49,624 bases of DNA, from contig JAIELQ010000005.1 in the NCBI GenBank assembly GCA_019752815.1, positions 1-49,624 of the forward strand, written 5' to 3'. Made by a program: the position numbers and the translations under genes. The notes under the pieces are model-generated. The model saw only the letters and a list, made by a program, of their open reading frames with translations. It was not told the DNA's origin and made no database searches. This document shows, piece by piece, positions 1 to 10,891 of the stretch (positions are counted from its first letter, which is position 1; every line of letters starts with the position of its first letter). This stretch comes from Patescibacteria group bacterium (GTDB lineage Bacteria; Patescibacteriota; Minisyncoccia; Phycocordibacterales; UBA918).

Positions 1-30
1 AAAGCTGACGAGTACGCATCAACGGGTGCG

Positions 31-3000
31 ATGCCAAAGAAAATCTTCTCCATTGCGCCAGCGCCAATGATTGAAGTGCCAGATTTGATTGAACCACAAC
101 GTGAATCGTTTAAGTGGTTTGTCGAGACAGCCTTAAAAGAAATCTTTACTGAGTTTTCACCGATTACTGACTACTCAGAGAAAAAGTTCGAACTTAAGTT
201 CAAGAAATACGAACTGGGTGAACCAAAGTGTACTCCAGAGTACGCCAAGGAAAACAAACTAACCTACGACGCACCACTGCGCGCGCAGGTGATTTTGAAG
301 AACAAAACTTTTGAAAGTGAAAAAGATCAGGAAATGTTCCTCGCTGACATGCCGGTCATGACCGAAAACGGAACCTTTATCATTAACGGTGTTGAACGTG
401 TGATTGTACCCCAACTCGCTCGTTCATACGGTATTTTCTTTACGGCCAATGAAGTAAAGGGACGCACAATGTTTGGTGCCAAAATTATCCCGGCTCGTGG
501 AGCCTGGGTGGAAATTGAATCTGACGTTGATGGCGTAATTTACGTTAAAATCGACCGTAAGAAGAAATTCCCAATTTCATCACTCCTTCGTGTCATGGGT
601 GTTGAAAAAGAAAAGGACATGATTGAAATGATGCAGGGGGTTGAGCGTGGCGAAGAATACATGAAGGCCACTATCGCCAAAGACCCAGCTAAATCAGTTG
701 ATGAATCATTTATCGAAATCTACAAACGTCTCCGAGACGGTGACCTTGCTACTGTTGATTCAGCGAAAGAATTTGTTCGTTCACTCTTTGCCCCAGAGCG
801 ATACGATCTCTCTGAAATTGGACGACACCACTTTAACGAACGGTACGGACGTCCAACTGATAAAAAAGCGACAGACGAACGCACTGTTTCAACCGAAGAC
901 GTTAAATTGATTTTGACTAACATTGTGGCGATGAACCATGATGTGATGGCGCTGCCTGATGATATCGACCACCTCGGGTTCCGTCGCGTCCGGTACTTTG
1001 GTGAAATGTTGCAACAACGTGTTCGTGTTGGTATGACCCGTATGAAGCGTAACATTCAAGACCGAATGTCTACGATTGAAGCCGAGACTTCACTCCCAAT
1101 GCAAATTTTAAACCCTCGACCACTCCAAGCTGCTATTAAAGAATTCTTTAGTACCAACCAGCTCTCACAATTCTCACAACAACAAAACAACCTCGCAGAA
1201 ATTGAACACTTGCGGACACTGTCCGCGCTTGGACCCGGCGGACTCACACGAGAACGTGCTGGTTTCGAAGTTCGTGACGTTCACACTAGTCACTACGGAC
1301 GGCTCTGTCCTATTCACACTCCAGAAGGACCAAACATTGGTTTGATTCTTCGTCTCTCAATGTATGCCAAGGTAAACCGTTTTGGTATTATCGAAACACC
1401 ATATGTTCGCGTAGAAAAAGGTATTGTGACTGGTGAAGTAACGTACATGAACGCTCATGAAGAAGAAAAGTACACTATTGCACATGCCGCAGTAGAACTT
1501 GATAAAAACGGAAAAATTGTTAACGACCTCGTTGAAGCCCGTAAAAAAGGTGATCCTCGAACCGTGCCTCGAAAAGATATTGAATACATGGATATTGCAA
1601 CGAACCAAGCGTTCTCGATTGCGACTTCAATGATTCCATTCCTAAACCACGACGACGCCAACCGTACTCTCATGGGTTCAAACATGCAGAAACAATCAAC
1701 ACCATGTTTGATTGCGGAAGCGCCGATTGTAGCAACCGGTGTAGAAGCCGTAGCTGCCCGCGACACAGGTCGTGTAGTGTACGCACTTGAAGCCGGAGAA
1801 GTTATTGAATGTGATGCAGAGCACATCGTCGTGAAAAACAAAGAAGGCAAGAAGAAAGAATACCCACTGACAACCCTTAAGCGAACAAACGACTTCTCTG
1901 CTTTTTACCACCGACCAGCTGTCACTGTTGGTAAAACAGTAAAGCGTGGCGATTTGCTTGCTGACACTACTTCAACTGACCAAGGACAATTGGCAGTGGG
2001 ACAAAATGCTCTCGTGGCCTTTATGTCATGGAACGGAGCTAACTACGAAGACGCGATTGTTATTTCAGAACGTCTGGTAAAGAAGAGTAAGTTTGCAAGT
2101 ATCCACATGGATGAGCTCGAAGTATCAGTTCGTGATACCAAGCTAGGTCCCGAAGTAACTTCAGCTGATATTCCAAACGTTTCAGAAATGAAACTGCGTA
2201 ATCTCGATGAAAACGGAATTATCCGTATCGGTGCCGAAGTTCGTCCGGGAGACATTTTAGTTGGTAAGGTAACACCAAAAGGTGAAACCCAACTAACACC
2301 AGAAGAACGACTCCTACGTTCAATCTTTGGAGAAAAAGCGAAGGACGTAAAGGACACCTCACTACGTCTTGAAGCTGGAAAGCGTGGGCGAGTGATTGGC
2401 GTAAAAATCTTCTCTCGTGAAAACGGCGACCAACTTGAAAGTGGCGTGATTAAACGAATCCACGTAACCGTTGCCCAAGTGCGTAACATTTCAGTGGGTG
2501 ACAAACTCGCTGGACGTCACGGTAACAAGGGAGTTATTTCTCGCATCTTGCCAGAAGAAGACATGCCGTACACCGAAGACGGACGCCCAATTGATATCTT
2601 GCTTACACCGCTTGGGGTACCTTCACGTATGAACCTTGGACAGATTCTAGAACTCCACCTCGGAATGGCTGCTAACACCCTTGGATACCAAGCGGTAGTA
2701 CCTCCATTTGCGGGAGCCAGTGAAAAACATGTTAAGGCTGAATTGGTAGCAGCTGGTTTACCAGAAGACGGTAAAATCCAACTTCGTGATGGACGTACTG
2801 GGGACCCATTTGCACAACGCACTGCCGTGGGGATGATGTATATCTTGAAACTCCACCACATGGTAGAAGACAAGATCCACATGCGTTCGATTGGACCGTA
2901 CTCTCTTATTACGCAACAACCACTCGGTGGTAAAGCGCAGGTGGGAGGTCAACGATTTGGAGAAATGGAAGTGTGGGCCTTACTCGGTTACGGTGCTGCC

Positions 3001-3228
3001 TACACCCTTCGTGAAATGCTCACCATTAAGTCAGACGATATTGTCGGACGCTCTGCTGCTTTTGACTCAATTGTGCGTGGTGAAAAAATTGGTCACCCAC
3101 ATACTCCAGCAGCCTTTAACGTATTGGTAAACCAACTACGGGGATTGGCGCTTGATGTGAAGTTAACCAAGGATGAACCAGTTCGCCCACGCCGTGATCG
3201 AGAAGAGTCGTCTTATGAGCCTGCATAA
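31..3228 (+). CDS. rpoB: DNA-directed RNA polymerase subunit beta
   Basis: 1065-aa ORF with RpoB motifs (GPNIGLILRLS, NGANYEDAIVISE, KLAGRHGNKGVIS), directly followed by rpoC. Confidence 0.98.
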   Translation: MPKKIFSIAPAPMIEVPDLIEPQRESFKWFVETALKEIFTEFSPITDYSEKKFELKFKKYELGEPKCTPEYAKENKLTYDAPLRAQVILKNKTFESEKDQEMFLADMPVMTENGTFIINGVERVIVPQLARSYGIFFTANEVKGRTMFGAKIIPARGAWVEIESDVDGVIYVKIDRKKKFPISSLLRVMGVEKEKDMIEMMQGVERGEEYMKATIAKDPAKSVDESFIEIYKRLRDGDLATVDSAKEFVRSLFAPERYDLSEIGRHHFNERYGRPTDKKATDERTVSTEDVKLILTNIVAMNHDVMALPDDIDHLGFRRVRYFGEMLQQRVRVGMTRMKRNIQDRMSTIEAETSLPMQILNPRPLQAAIKEFFSTNQLSQFSQQQNNLAEIEHLRTLSALGPGGLTRERAGFEVRDVHTSHYGRLCPIHTPEGPNIGLILRLSMYAKVNRFGIIETPYVRVEKGIVTGEVTYMNAHEEEKYTIAHAAVELDKNGKIVNDLVEARKKGDPRTVPRKDIEYMDIATNQAFSIATSMIPFLNHDDANRTLMGSNMQKQSTPCLIAEAPIVATGVEAVAARDTGRVVYALEAGEVIECDAEHIVVKNKEGKKKEYPLTTLKRTNDFSAFYHRPAVTVGKTVKRGDLLADTTSTDQGQLAVGQNALVAFMSWNGANYEDAIVISERLVKKSKFASIHMDELEVSVRDTKLGPEVTSADIPNVSEMKLRNLDENGIIRIGAEVRPGDILVGKVTPKGETQLTPEERLLRSIFGEKAKDVKDTSLRLEAGKRGRVIGVKIFSRENGDQLESGVIKRIHVTVAQVRNISVGDKLAGRHGNKGVISRILPEEDMPYTEDGRPIDILLTPLGVPSRMNLGQILELHLGMAANTLGYQAVVPPFAGASEKHVKAELVAAGLPEDGKIQLRDGRTGDPFAQRTAVGMMYILKLHHMVEDKIHMRSIGPYSLITQQPLGGKAQVGGQRFGEMEVWALLGYGAAYTLREMLTIKSDDIVGRSAAFDSIVRGEKIGHPHTPAAFNVLVNQLRGLALDVKLTKDEPVRPRRDREESSYEPA

Positions 3229-3241
3229 TTTTTAGTAGTAT

Positions 3242-6200
3242 ATGTCAACATTTTCACCTAAGAAGCCAACTTTGACTCCAAATCAGTTTACTGAGATTGG
3301 TCTTAAACTTGCTTCGCCTGAAACAATTCTTGAATGGTCATACGGGGAAGTAACAAAACCGGAAACCATCAACTACCGAACGCAGCGCCCTGAAAAGCAC
3401 GGACTCTTCGACGAACGTATCTTTGGACCAGTAGAAGACTACGAATGTTCTTGTAAAAAATACCGCGGTATTCGATACAAAGGCATCGTCTGTGAGAAGT
3501 GTGGAGTAGAAGTTACTCGCGCTATTGTACGACGTGAACGTATGGGTCACATTGATTTGTGTGTACCGGTATCTCACATTTGGTTCTTGCGCGGAGTGCC
3601 ATCACGAATCGCGTTGATTCTTGGTATTACCGCTGCCTCAATCGAAAAAGTAATTTACTTTGCTGGGTACATTGTTACCAAAGTAAGCGAAGACGAACGA
3701 GGACGACTCCTTAAAGCACTCGATACTGAATTTAAAGCCAAACTTAAGGATCTCCAAAACGAAGATGCTAAAGAAGCACTGAAGGTGCGTATGGAGGACA
3801 TGAAGAAGGAGATTGAAAGCATCGCACAAGGAATTGTGCTTGATGAAACAACCTTCCACAAATACTCGGTGAAATACAGTACGTTGTTCGAAGCTAAAAT
3901 TGGTGCGGAATCTATTTTTGAACTCTTCAAAAATATCGACATGCCAAAACTGTTGGCTCGATTGGAAACTGAGCGCGAAACAGCTGGCGCAATGGAACGA
4001 GCGAAATTGGACAAGCGCCTTTCACTCGTACGCGGGATGATTCATGCTGGCGTTAAACCAGAATGGATGTTCCTTACTCGTATCCCAGTTATCCCACCAG
4101 CGATTCGCCCAATGGTGGCGCTTGAAGGCGGACGTCACGCGTCATCTGACCTTAACGACCTCTACCGTCGCGTGATTAACCGTAACAATCGTTTGAAAAA
4201 ACTGATTGATATTATGGCACCGGACGTAATTCTTCGTAACGAAAAGCGTATCTTGCAAGAAGCGGTTGACGCCCTTATCGACAACTCAATTCGTCATGGT
4301 AACGCAGCCTACTCAGCCATGGGTCAAGCACAACGTCGGCCACTTAAATCACTCTCTGACTACCTAAAATCAAAACAAGGATACTTCCGTCAGAACCTTC
4401 TTGGAAAGCGTGTGGACTATTCTGGACGTTCGGTAATTGTTATTGGTCCTGACTTGCAGCTTGACCAATGTGGTCTGCCGAAGCACATGGCGCTCGAACT
4501 CTTCCGTCCGTTTGTTATCGCTGAGCTTCTTAAGCAAGAACTTGCGTACAACATCCGTGGAGCAGGACGTTTGATTGAAGACGGAGTACCAGAAGTATGG
4601 GCGATTTTGGAAAACATCATCAAACATAAACACGTACTCCTTAACCGTGCGCCGACACTGCACCGTCAAGGTATCCAGGCGTTCCGTCCGGTATTGATTG
4701 AAGGTAATGCGATTCAGGTGCACCCACTCGTGTGTCGCGCGTTTAATGCCGACTTCGACGGTGACCAGATGGCTGTTCACGTACCACTCGGGGAGGAAGC
4801 ACAATTGGAAGCCCGAGAGATGATCTCAGCCAACAAGAACATCCTCAAACCAGGATCGGCTGAACCGGTTGTATCTGAAAAACTTCTTGATATGGCACTC
4901 GGTGCCTACTGGATGACCAAGGTGGTTAAGGGTGCTCTCGGTGAAGGCAAAGCATTTGCCTCACCAAACGACGCTATTAACGCCTACGACTACGGTATCA
5001 TCGACTTCCGCGCAGTGGTAAAGGTACTTGCTACTGATACAGAAAAATACAAACAATTTGAAGGTAAGGTATTTGAAACAACTGTCGGACGTCTCTTGTT
5101 CAACTCAGTGCTTCCAAGTGATCACCTCTTCATTAACGACGTGGTAGTCCAACGAATGCTCTTTGATATCATCATTGATATTATCGACGACCGTGGTCCA
5201 GAAGCCGTGCCGGCAATTGTCGACAAACTTAAAAAACTTGGATTCAAATACGCTACACAATCTGGAACAACCTGGGGTATTGATGAAGTAAAAGTGCCAG
5301 TGCAAAAAGCTGCCATTGTTGAAGCGTCACGTGAAGAAGAACGAAAGGTATTTGCCTTCTACGATGAAGGACTTATCTCTCGTGATGAACGTCGCCGCAT
5401 GATTGTGTCTATCTGGCACCGCGCGAAAACTGAAATTGAAAAAGTACTGCCAGAAACACTGGATGAAACTGGATCAGCCTACGAAATGTGGAAGTCTGGT
5501 GCTCGTGGATCTCTTGGTCAAATTGCCCAGATGGCCGGTATGAAGGGTCTTATCGTTAATACCCGAGGTGAGACATTGGAATTCCCAATTCTTTCTTCAA
5601 TGAAGGAAGGTATGACACCGATTGAGTACTTCAACACTACTCACGGTTCTCGTAAGGGTCTTGCTGACACCGCGTTGCAGACTGCGAAGGCAGGGTACCT
5701 TACTCGACGTCTCTTCGTAGTGGCGCAAGACGCGATTGTAACGGAAATTGATTGTAAAACTAAAGATGGTACCAAGATTGGTCGCATCAGTGCCTCTGGT
5801 ATTGAAATTGCCTTCAGTAAAGCGATCAAGGGACGTATCCTCTCACAAGACGCAGTGGACAGTAAGGGCAATGTTATCTTCCCTAAAGGTCACTTGATGT
5901 CACGACGGGACGCGATTGCGGTTGAAGGTTCAACCTGTTCAATGGTTGAAGTACGTTCACCAATGACCTGTAAAACACTTCGCGGTGTGTGTCAGAAGTG
6001 TTACGGAATTGACCTCACAACGAACCAGCTCATCGACATCGGTGAAGCGGTCGGAACGGTAGCAGCGCAAGCGATTGGTGAACCGGGAACTCAGCTGACG
6101 ATGAACACCAAACACGCCGGAGGTACTGCCTCAGCCGGTGGAGACGTAACCTCAGGTCTTCCTCGTGTAGAAGAAGTATTTGAAAAACGTCAACCAAAAG

Positions 6201-6925
6201 TGCCTGCCATCGTCAGTAAGTGTGAAGGTCTCGTCGTAGACATTCGTACCGAAGGACGTGAAAAGGTAATTGTGGTTTCTCCAGACATGGGTGCCAAAGG
6301 TGCTCCAAAGAAAAAAGATAACATTGAATACCCAGTTCACTACCGCCGTCAGGTGATTGTGAACAAGGGAGAGACTGTTATCTCAGGACAACTCCTCACT
6401 GATGGTTCAGCCTTGCTTCCAGAACTCTTCAAGTTCGGTGGTCAAGAAGTAGCTCAGGAATACATTATTTCTGAAGTAAACAAGATTTACGAACTCCAAG
6501 GGGTAACGATTGCGCGCAAGCACATTGAACTTATCGTGAAACAAATGATGTCTCGCGTGAAAGTAAACAGTACTGGTGACAGTCACTTTACCAACGGTGA
6601 CGTAGTTGAAGAATGGATCTTTATCGAAGCCAACAACAAGTTGAAAGCCGAAGGTAAAGAAGTGGCCAAGGCCGACCGTTTGATTCTCGGTATTACCGAA
6701 ACATCTCTCTCACGAAAGAGTTTCCTTTCAGCAGCGTCTTTCCAAAACACTACTCGAGTACTTATCAATGCTGCCGTTCGTGGTAGTGAAGATAACCTTG
6801 CCGGTTTGATGGAGAACGTTATTATCGGAAAACTTATTCCAGCTGGATCAGGATTTAAGGGAAGTAAGAAGTATGAGATGATGCAGCAGCTGCAGGGAGG
6901 AGCCACCCGCATCGACCGCGAGTAG
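3242..6925 (+). CDS. rpoC: DNA-directed RNA polymerase subunit beta'
   Basis: 1227-aa ORF with [15 protein letters not shown] catalytic motif and zinc-binding Cys motifs. Confidence 0.98.
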   Translation: MSTFSPKKPTLTPNQFTEIGLKLASPETILEWSYGEVTKPETINYRTQRPEKHGLFDERIFGPVEDYECSCKKYRGIRYKGIVCEKCGVEVTRAIVRRERMGHIDLCVPVSHIWFLRGVPSRIALILGITAASIEKVIYFAGYIVTKVSEDERGRLLKALDTEFKAKLKDLQNEDAKEALKVRMEDMKKEIESIAQGIVLDETTFHKYSVKYSTLFEAKIGAESIFELFKNIDMPKLLARLETERETAGAMERAKLDKRLSLVRGMIHAGVKPEWMFLTRIPVIPPAIRPMVALEGGRHASSDLNDLYRRVINRNNRLKKLIDIMAPDVILRNEKRILQEAVDALIDNSIRHGNAAYSAMGQAQRRPLKSLSDYLKSKQGYFRQNLLGKRVDYSGRSVIVIGPDLQLDQCGLPKHMALELFRPFVIAELLKQELAYNIRGAGRLIEDGVPEVWAILENIIKHKHVLLNRAPTLHRQGIQAFRPVLIEGNAIQVHPLVCRAFNADFDGDQMAVHVPLGEEAQLEAREMISANKNILKPGSAEPVVSEKLLDMALGAYWMTKVVKGALGEGKAFASPNDAINAYDYGIIDFRAVVKVLATDTEKYKQFEGKVFETTVGRLLFNSVLPSDHLFINDVVVQRMLFDIIIDIIDDRGPEAVPAIVDKLKKLGFKYATQSGTTWGIDEVKVPVQKAAIVEASREEERKVFAFYDEGLISRDERRRMIVSIWHRAKTEIEKVLPETLDETGSAYEMWKSGARGSLGQIAQMAGMKGLIVNTRGETLEFPILSSMKEGMTPIEYFNTTHGSRKGLADTALQTAKAGYLTRRLFVVAQDAIVTEIDCKTKDGTKIGRISASGIEIAFSKAIKGRILSQDAVDSKGNVIFPKGHLMSRRDAIAVEGSTCSMVEVRSPMTCKTLRGVCQKCYGIDLTTNQLIDIGEAVGTVAAQAIGEPGTQLTMNTKHAGGTASAGGDVTSGLPRVEEVFEKRQPKVPAIVSKCEGLVVDIRTEGREKVIVVSPDMGAKGAPKKKDNIEYPVHYRRQVIVNKGETVISGQLLTDGSALLPELFKFGGQEVAQEYIISEVNKIYELQGVTIARKHIELIVKQMMSRVKVNSTGDSHFTNGDVVEEWIFIEANNKLKAEGKEVAKADRLILGITETSLSRKSFLSAASFQNTTRVLINAAVRGSEDNLAGLMENVIIGKLIPAGSGFKGSKKYEMMQQLQGGATRIDRE

Positions 6926-7050
6926 GAGAAATTCCACTACACACTCATCTGCGTTGTTGCGACTGCGAAGTTAGACGTTCACCGTACAAGGAGTACGGCT
7001 CACGCCCAACTTCTTGCGCGCCTAGCATCTGAGCACGTATTGAAATTCCT
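6925..7050 (+). repeat. Intergenic palindromic element, copy A
   Basis: Contains CATCTGCGTTGTTGC (6946-6960), CCGTAC-AAGGA-GTACGG (6982-6998), GCGCCTAGCATCT (7018-7030) and partly complementary outer arms (AATTCCACTACACACTCA vs rc AATTTCAATACGTGCTCA). Confidence 0.8.
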
Positions 7051-7090
7051 TTAATTGACGAAAGAGAGTAGTCGACAATTTAGAGAAAAC

Positions 7091-7113
7091 AAAAACCGCC
7101 TTCGGCGGTTTTT
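7091..7113 (+). terminator. Intrinsic terminator downstream of rpoBC
   Basis: AAAAACCGCC-TTC-GGCGGTTTTT followed by T-rich tract. Confidence 0.85.
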
Positions 7114-7118
7114 GTTTG

Positions 7119-7161
7119 TTTTTAAAAAAGAAAAACCCGCACCATGTTACTGAGCGGGTTT
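7119..7161 (-). terminator. Intrinsic terminator of the 7183-7752 gene
   Basis: AAACCCGC/GCGGGTTT stem with TTTTTCTTTTTT tail on the minus strand; near-copy at 10324-10366. Confidence 0.75.
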
Positions 7162-7182
7162 CGCTTAGTTTGGTGCGGGGGA

Positions 7183-7752
7183 TCAGTGCTTCTTGATGTC
7201 CGTGTCTTGCTCGACCGCCTGCTTCTTCGTCTCGTTCTGGGCCTCAGGGCTGAACAGAAACTCGACATCAAGACGGGGACGACCGTTGCCGAGATCGACA
7301 GCGACCGTGTACCGCTTTGTGACATCTTCGTATTTGATCCGTTGCCCATCGTCTTCGCCAAAACCAAAGCTCGATGGTGGAACTCGGTACGTGTGACCGA
7401 CATTGGTCGAGATTTCGATGGTTTTGCCATCTACTTCGGGGAAGATGTGCTTGATGATGGCGCCTACCACGAATGGCGAGATGTCTGCCCAGTCGAATGC
7501 ATCGCCGATCCCCACTGAAATCTCATACTGCGAGAGTGAACCGGAGCTGACACCTGGAATTTGCTCCAGCGCCTTGGATAGGGCGAGGGCAACAGCACCA
7601 GGTTTCTTTTTCTCGTCGAGCGACGAAAAAAAGTTGTCTTGGCCAAAGCCATAGTGTCGCACAGGGCACACGTCGCGAACGACGTGATATGAGCGACGGG
7701 TCGGGTTCGGATGCTGAACCATCTTGATGTGTGCTTTGATGTCGATGTCCAC
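7183..7752 (-). CDS. Hypothetical protein (accessory single-gene unit)
   Basis: Open frame; likely start is GTG at 7752 behind AGAAGGAG. The ORF-track ATG (7791) lies just after a TTGACT-N17-TATAAT promoter. Confidence 0.6.
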   Translation of the reverse strand: MDIDIKAHIKMVQHPNPTRRSYHVVRDVCPVRHYGFGQDNFFSSLDEKKKPGAVALALSKALEQIPGVSSGSLSQYEISVGIGDAFDWADISPFVVGAIIKHIFPEVDGKTIEISTNVGHTYRVPPSSFGFGEDDGQRIKYEDVTKRYTVAVDLGNGRPRLDVEFLFSPEAQNETKKQAVEQDTDIKKH

Positions 7753-7867
7753 AGGCAATCTCCTTCTGTTGTATAGTGAACTAATGTTCATATAGTATTA
7801 TACACAAAAAATAAAATAAGTCAATAGCTTACGATACTCCCAGCAATCAAGTATACTAGTGGCAATC

Positions 7868-7978
7868 ATGGCATCAGGGGACGCGGTACAGCAGATTAAG
7901 GATCGGCTCAATATTATTGATGTGATTTCACCGTATGCGGAGCTAGTAAATGAGCCCCACTTTGTTTCTTGCAACTGA
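7868..7978 (+). pseudogene. Truncated duplicate of the dnaG 5' end (36-aa remnant MASGDAVQQIKDRLNIIDVISPYAEL-VNEPHFVSCN)
   Basis: 7868-7944 matches dnaG 8536-8612 with 2 mismatches over 77 nt, both at third codon positions; similarity continues upstream into the TATACT promoter region. Confidence 0.85.
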
Positions 7979-8016
7979 TGATTTTATTGTTGGGCGGGTG
8001 GTAGAATTGGAGTAGT

Positions 8017-8406
8017 ATGAAAGACTTTAAACACTGGGTTGGCGTTAAGGAAAAACTCGATAGTTTACTTCATAAACCACCATTTGTGAGTGAGGGTGAT
8101 ATGTGGTGGGCGAGTATTGGTGAAAATGTCGGTTCGGAAATCGGTGGCAAAAGTGACCTGCACTCCAGACCGGTTATTATTTTGCGTAAGTTGTCCCATG
8201 GATTTTACTTTGTGATACCAACAACTACCAAAACCAAAGACGGTAGCTGGTATTTTTCCTTCACCCATGCTGAAAAAGTAACGACTGCCTGCCTTCACCA
8301 ATCAAGAGCAATCGACTATCGCCGACTGTCCTCAAAGTTAGGAACGTTAGCCGAACAAGATTTTGCAGATTTAAAGAGTGCGTTTAGAAATCTGTATAAA
8401 CTCTAA
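8017..8406 (+). CDS. PemK/MazF-like toxin-family protein
   Basis: 129 aa; GDMWWASIGENVGSEIGGKSDLHSRPVIILRKLS...QSRAIDYRRLSSKLGTL pattern typical of PemK-family; no antitoxin ORF adjacent. Confidence 0.7.
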   Translation: MKDFKHWVGVKEKLDSLLHKPPFVSEGDMWWASIGENVGSEIGGKSDLHSRPVIILRKLSHGFYFVIPTTTKTKDGSWYFSFTHAEKVTTACLHQSRAIDYRRLSSKLGTLAEQDFADLKSAFRNLYKL

Positions 8407-8414
8407 ACAATATT

Positions 8415-8436
8415 CCCCGCCTCTTGCGAGGCGGGG
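8415..8436 (+). terminator. Strong hairpin downstream of the PemK-like gene
   Basis: CCCCGCCTC-TTGC-GAGGCGGGG, 9-bp perfect stem; no U-tract. Confidence 0.55.
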
Positions 8437-8535
8437 CCGCGGGAAAACCCCGAATGTAAATAAAGTATAGCCAAATGGATAAAATATGTCAATATTTTAC
8501 CTAAAATTGCTCCATCAGGTATACTACTAGCAATT

Positions 8536-10302
8536 ATGGCATCAGGGGACGCGGTTCAGCAGATTAAAGATCGGCTCAATATTATTGATGTGATTTCACC
8601 GTATGCGGAGCTGACAAAGTCGGGGCGGCATTTTGTGGCGCGGTGTCCATTCCATTCGGAAAAGTCACCATCATTCCATGTGTCACCAGAACGCGGCACC
8701 TATCACTGTTTTGGCTGTGGGGTGGGGGGAGATATTTTTTCGTTTATTCAAGCAATTGATGGAGTGGAATTCAAAGATGCACTCAAGACCCTCGCCGAAC
8801 GTGCGGGTGTTGAACTGGTGCCAGAAAACCCACAAAAGAAAACCGAACGCGATGAGTTGGTGGCCGTCATTGAAGCCGCTACAAGCTACTATGAGAATCA
8901 GCTACCTAACATGGTAGATGCGACAGCGTATTTAGAGCGTCGTGGTGTCACTAAAGAAACAATTAAAAAGTGGCGCATCGGGTATGCTCCGGGTCCGCCG
9001 CTTGCTGGCTGGCGCGAGCTCAAGACCCATTTGATTAACGAGAAGTTTTTACCGGGCACGATGTTAAAGGCCGGCCTAATTAAAAGTGCCGAAGGTGGCA
9101 AAGAACCATTTGATACATTTCGCGACCGTATTATGTTTCCACTGCGTGACCAGGCGGGGCGGGTAGTGGGTTTCTCGGGAAGGATATTGGCAAAAGATAC
9201 TGATGCGCCGAAATACGTGAATTCACCGGAAACTGAGCTCTACCACAAATCAGAATTACTGTACGGGTACGATATGGCGAAACACGGTATTCGTAATTTA
9301 GGTTTTTGGATTATTGTCGAAGGGCAGTTTGATGTGGTGATGAGTCACCAAGCAGGGTATACCAATACCGTCGCTGTTTCAGGGACCGCATTGACACTCC
9401 ATCATGTGCAGTTGCTGGAACGACTTTCAACCAAGGTCGTGCTCGCGCTTGATTCAGACAAAGCCGGAATTGCCGCCATGAAAAAATCTGCTGACCTCAT
9501 GCTACGGCGGGGGATTGATGTGAAAGTCGCTGCTATGCCTGATGGCGCCGATCCGGCTGATATGATTTTGGCTGACCCTAAATCATTTAAAACTGCTGTG
9601 GGACATGCGGTCCATATCATCGAATTTTTACTCGCGCATTTACGCAAAGAAAATGCCGATGACCGAGCGTATAAATTAAAAGCCACGGCCGAGGTGATGC
9701 CGTTTATCACCCTCATTCCTAATATGATTGACCGCGATCATTTTGAAGGCGTGACTGCAACAGCGCTTGGCACAACCAAAGACGCTGTACATGCTGAGGT
9801 GTTGCGGTTGCTTGAGGAACAAAAGCGCCAACCGGTGCAATACAAAGAAGTAACTGTAGAAAAAACACCTACCCCACAAAACGAAACTATGACCGCAATT
9901 TTACGCAAAGAGGGTACCCTCCATTATCTACTGGCTGCGCTGACTATTGTGCCTGAACCAGTGCGAGAAGTCTTGGAGCGAGAAATTGCGGTAATTGTGA
10001 GTCCCGAGGTATTAGAGAGTGAGCGCATAAATGGCAGCGCCCACATATCGAAACTGACCTTCCAAATCGAGCAATTTATCGAAAAAAGTAGTTACCGATT
10101 GCAAATTGAAGAGTTCACCCACAAGCTCAACCAATTGCACAAATTAACGGTAGAAGGGAAGTTGGCCCAAGAAAAAGCCCAATTGAAGGAGATTGAAAGT
10201 TCTGGACAAGGGGACACCATGCCGGTGTTGCTTCGAGTAAATGAGCTACGGCGACAACTCCAAGCTAATGAGTATCAAGTCTCAATATTTCCAAAGCTCT
10301 AA
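8536..10302 (+). CDS. dnaG: DNA primase
   Basis: 588 aa; zinc-ribbon CPFHSEKSPSFHVSPERGTYHCFGCGVGGD and TOPRIM motifs. Confidence 0.96.
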   Translation: MASGDAVQQIKDRLNIIDVISPYAELTKSGRHFVARCPFHSEKSPSFHVSPERGTYHCFGCGVGGDIFSFIQAIDGVEFKDALKTLAERAGVELVPENPQKKTERDELVAVIEAATSYYENQLPNMVDATAYLERRGVTKETIKKWRIGYAPGPPLAGWRELKTHLINEKFLPGTMLKAGLIKSAEGGKEPFDTFRDRIMFPLRDQAGRVVGFSGRILAKDTDAPKYVNSPETELYHKSELLYGYDMAKHGIRNLGFWIIVEGQFDVVMSHQAGYTNTVAVSGTALTLHHVQLLERLSTKVVLALDSDKAGIAAMKKSADLMLRRGIDVKVAAMPDGADPADMILADPKSFKTAVGHAVHIIEFLLAHLRKENADDRAYKLKATAEVMPFITLIPNMIDRDHFEGVTATALGTTKDAVHAEVLRLLEEQKRQPVQYKEVTVEKTPTPQNETMTAILRKEGTLHYLLAALTIVPEPVREVLEREIAVIVSPEVLESERINGSAHISKLTFQIEQFIEKSSYRLQIEEFTHKLNQLHKLTVEGKLAQEKAQLKEIESSGQGDTMPVLLRVNELRRQLQANEYQVSIFPKL

Positions 10303-10323
10303 TTGTTTCTTTCTTAGTTAACT

Positions 10324-10368
10324 TTTTTAAAAAAGAAAATCCCGTAGCATGTTGCTGAGCGGGATTTT
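10324..10368 (-). terminator. Intrinsic terminator of the 10400-10738 gene
   Basis: AAAATCCCG/CGGGATTTT stem, TTTTCTTTTTT tail on minus strand; near-copy of 7119-7161. Confidence 0.75.
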
Positions 10369-10399
10369 AACAGGAAAACGGAGCGTCACTCGACGTCAC

Positions 10400-10738
10400 T
10401 TATTTCACAAAATTTTCTTCGATAAATTGGGTCATGCTGGAAAGAGCTGCGCTGTCTTTGTGAGGATGTTTTTGCTCAAGAACAACGTAATCAAAGGAAA
10501 TGACTATACTGAAATACTCACGTACTTCTCCTATGACTTCTTCGATCAACAGTACCATATAGGGGAGTGGCCTCTTTTTGGCGCCTTTCTTGTTGACATA
10601 AATGTGATGAAGTTGATTCAGACGCACGCCCTCACCAGCAAGTACCTCTTTGAGGCGAAGAGTCTCTTCACCCTTAGGTCCAAGTGCCTTCGCGCGACGT
10701 AAGGCATAATGGATGCTTTTAGTGGTCATCATTGGCAT
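10400..10738 (-). CDS. Hypothetical protein between dnaG and rpoD (antisense orientation)
   Basis: 112 aa, own TTGACT/TATATA promoter upstream and terminator downstream. Confidence 0.65.
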   Translation of the reverse strand: MPMMTTKSIHYALRRAKALGPKGEETLRLKEVLAGEGVRLNQLHHIYVNKKGAKKRPLPYMVLLIEEVIGEVREYFSIVISFDYVVLEQKHPHKDSAALSSMTQFIEENFVK

Positions 10739-10891
10739 GGTGCTTTTCTCCAGCTCTAGTCGTTTACTGAGGCGTTTCTGTTAATGTTTATATAATAATG
10801 TAATACATTAGTCAATGAGTAGTATTTTTAGGGAAAACTACCCCGTAAACACTGGACATTTTCAAGTTTTTCTGTATAGTATCAGGTACCT

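Noticed and set aside
720-6912. Antisense ORFs across rpoB and rpoC (for example 2043-2504, 1455-1850, 4370-4804, 6583-6912)
   Set aside because: They lie inside highly conserved genes, have low-complexity Ser/Arg-rich or implausible translations, and lack promoter/RBS support.
7119-7165. Integron attC interpretation of the shared cassette terminators
   Set aside because: No RYYYAAC/GTTRRRY core and no integrase; a U-tract makes intrinsic terminator the simpler reading.
7144-7518. Plus-strand ORFs 7144-7518, 7193-7396, 7403-7654
   Set aside because: Antisense to the 7183-7752 gene, which has the promoter, RBS and terminator; the first begins inside the terminator hairpin.
7946-8016. Antitoxin gene partnered with the PemK-like toxin
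   Set aside because: Only about 70 nt precede the toxin and no credible ORF is present there or after it.
10349-10702. Plus-strand 117-aa ORF
   Set aside because: Starts in the terminator loop and is antisense to 10400-10738, which has better start and promoter signals.
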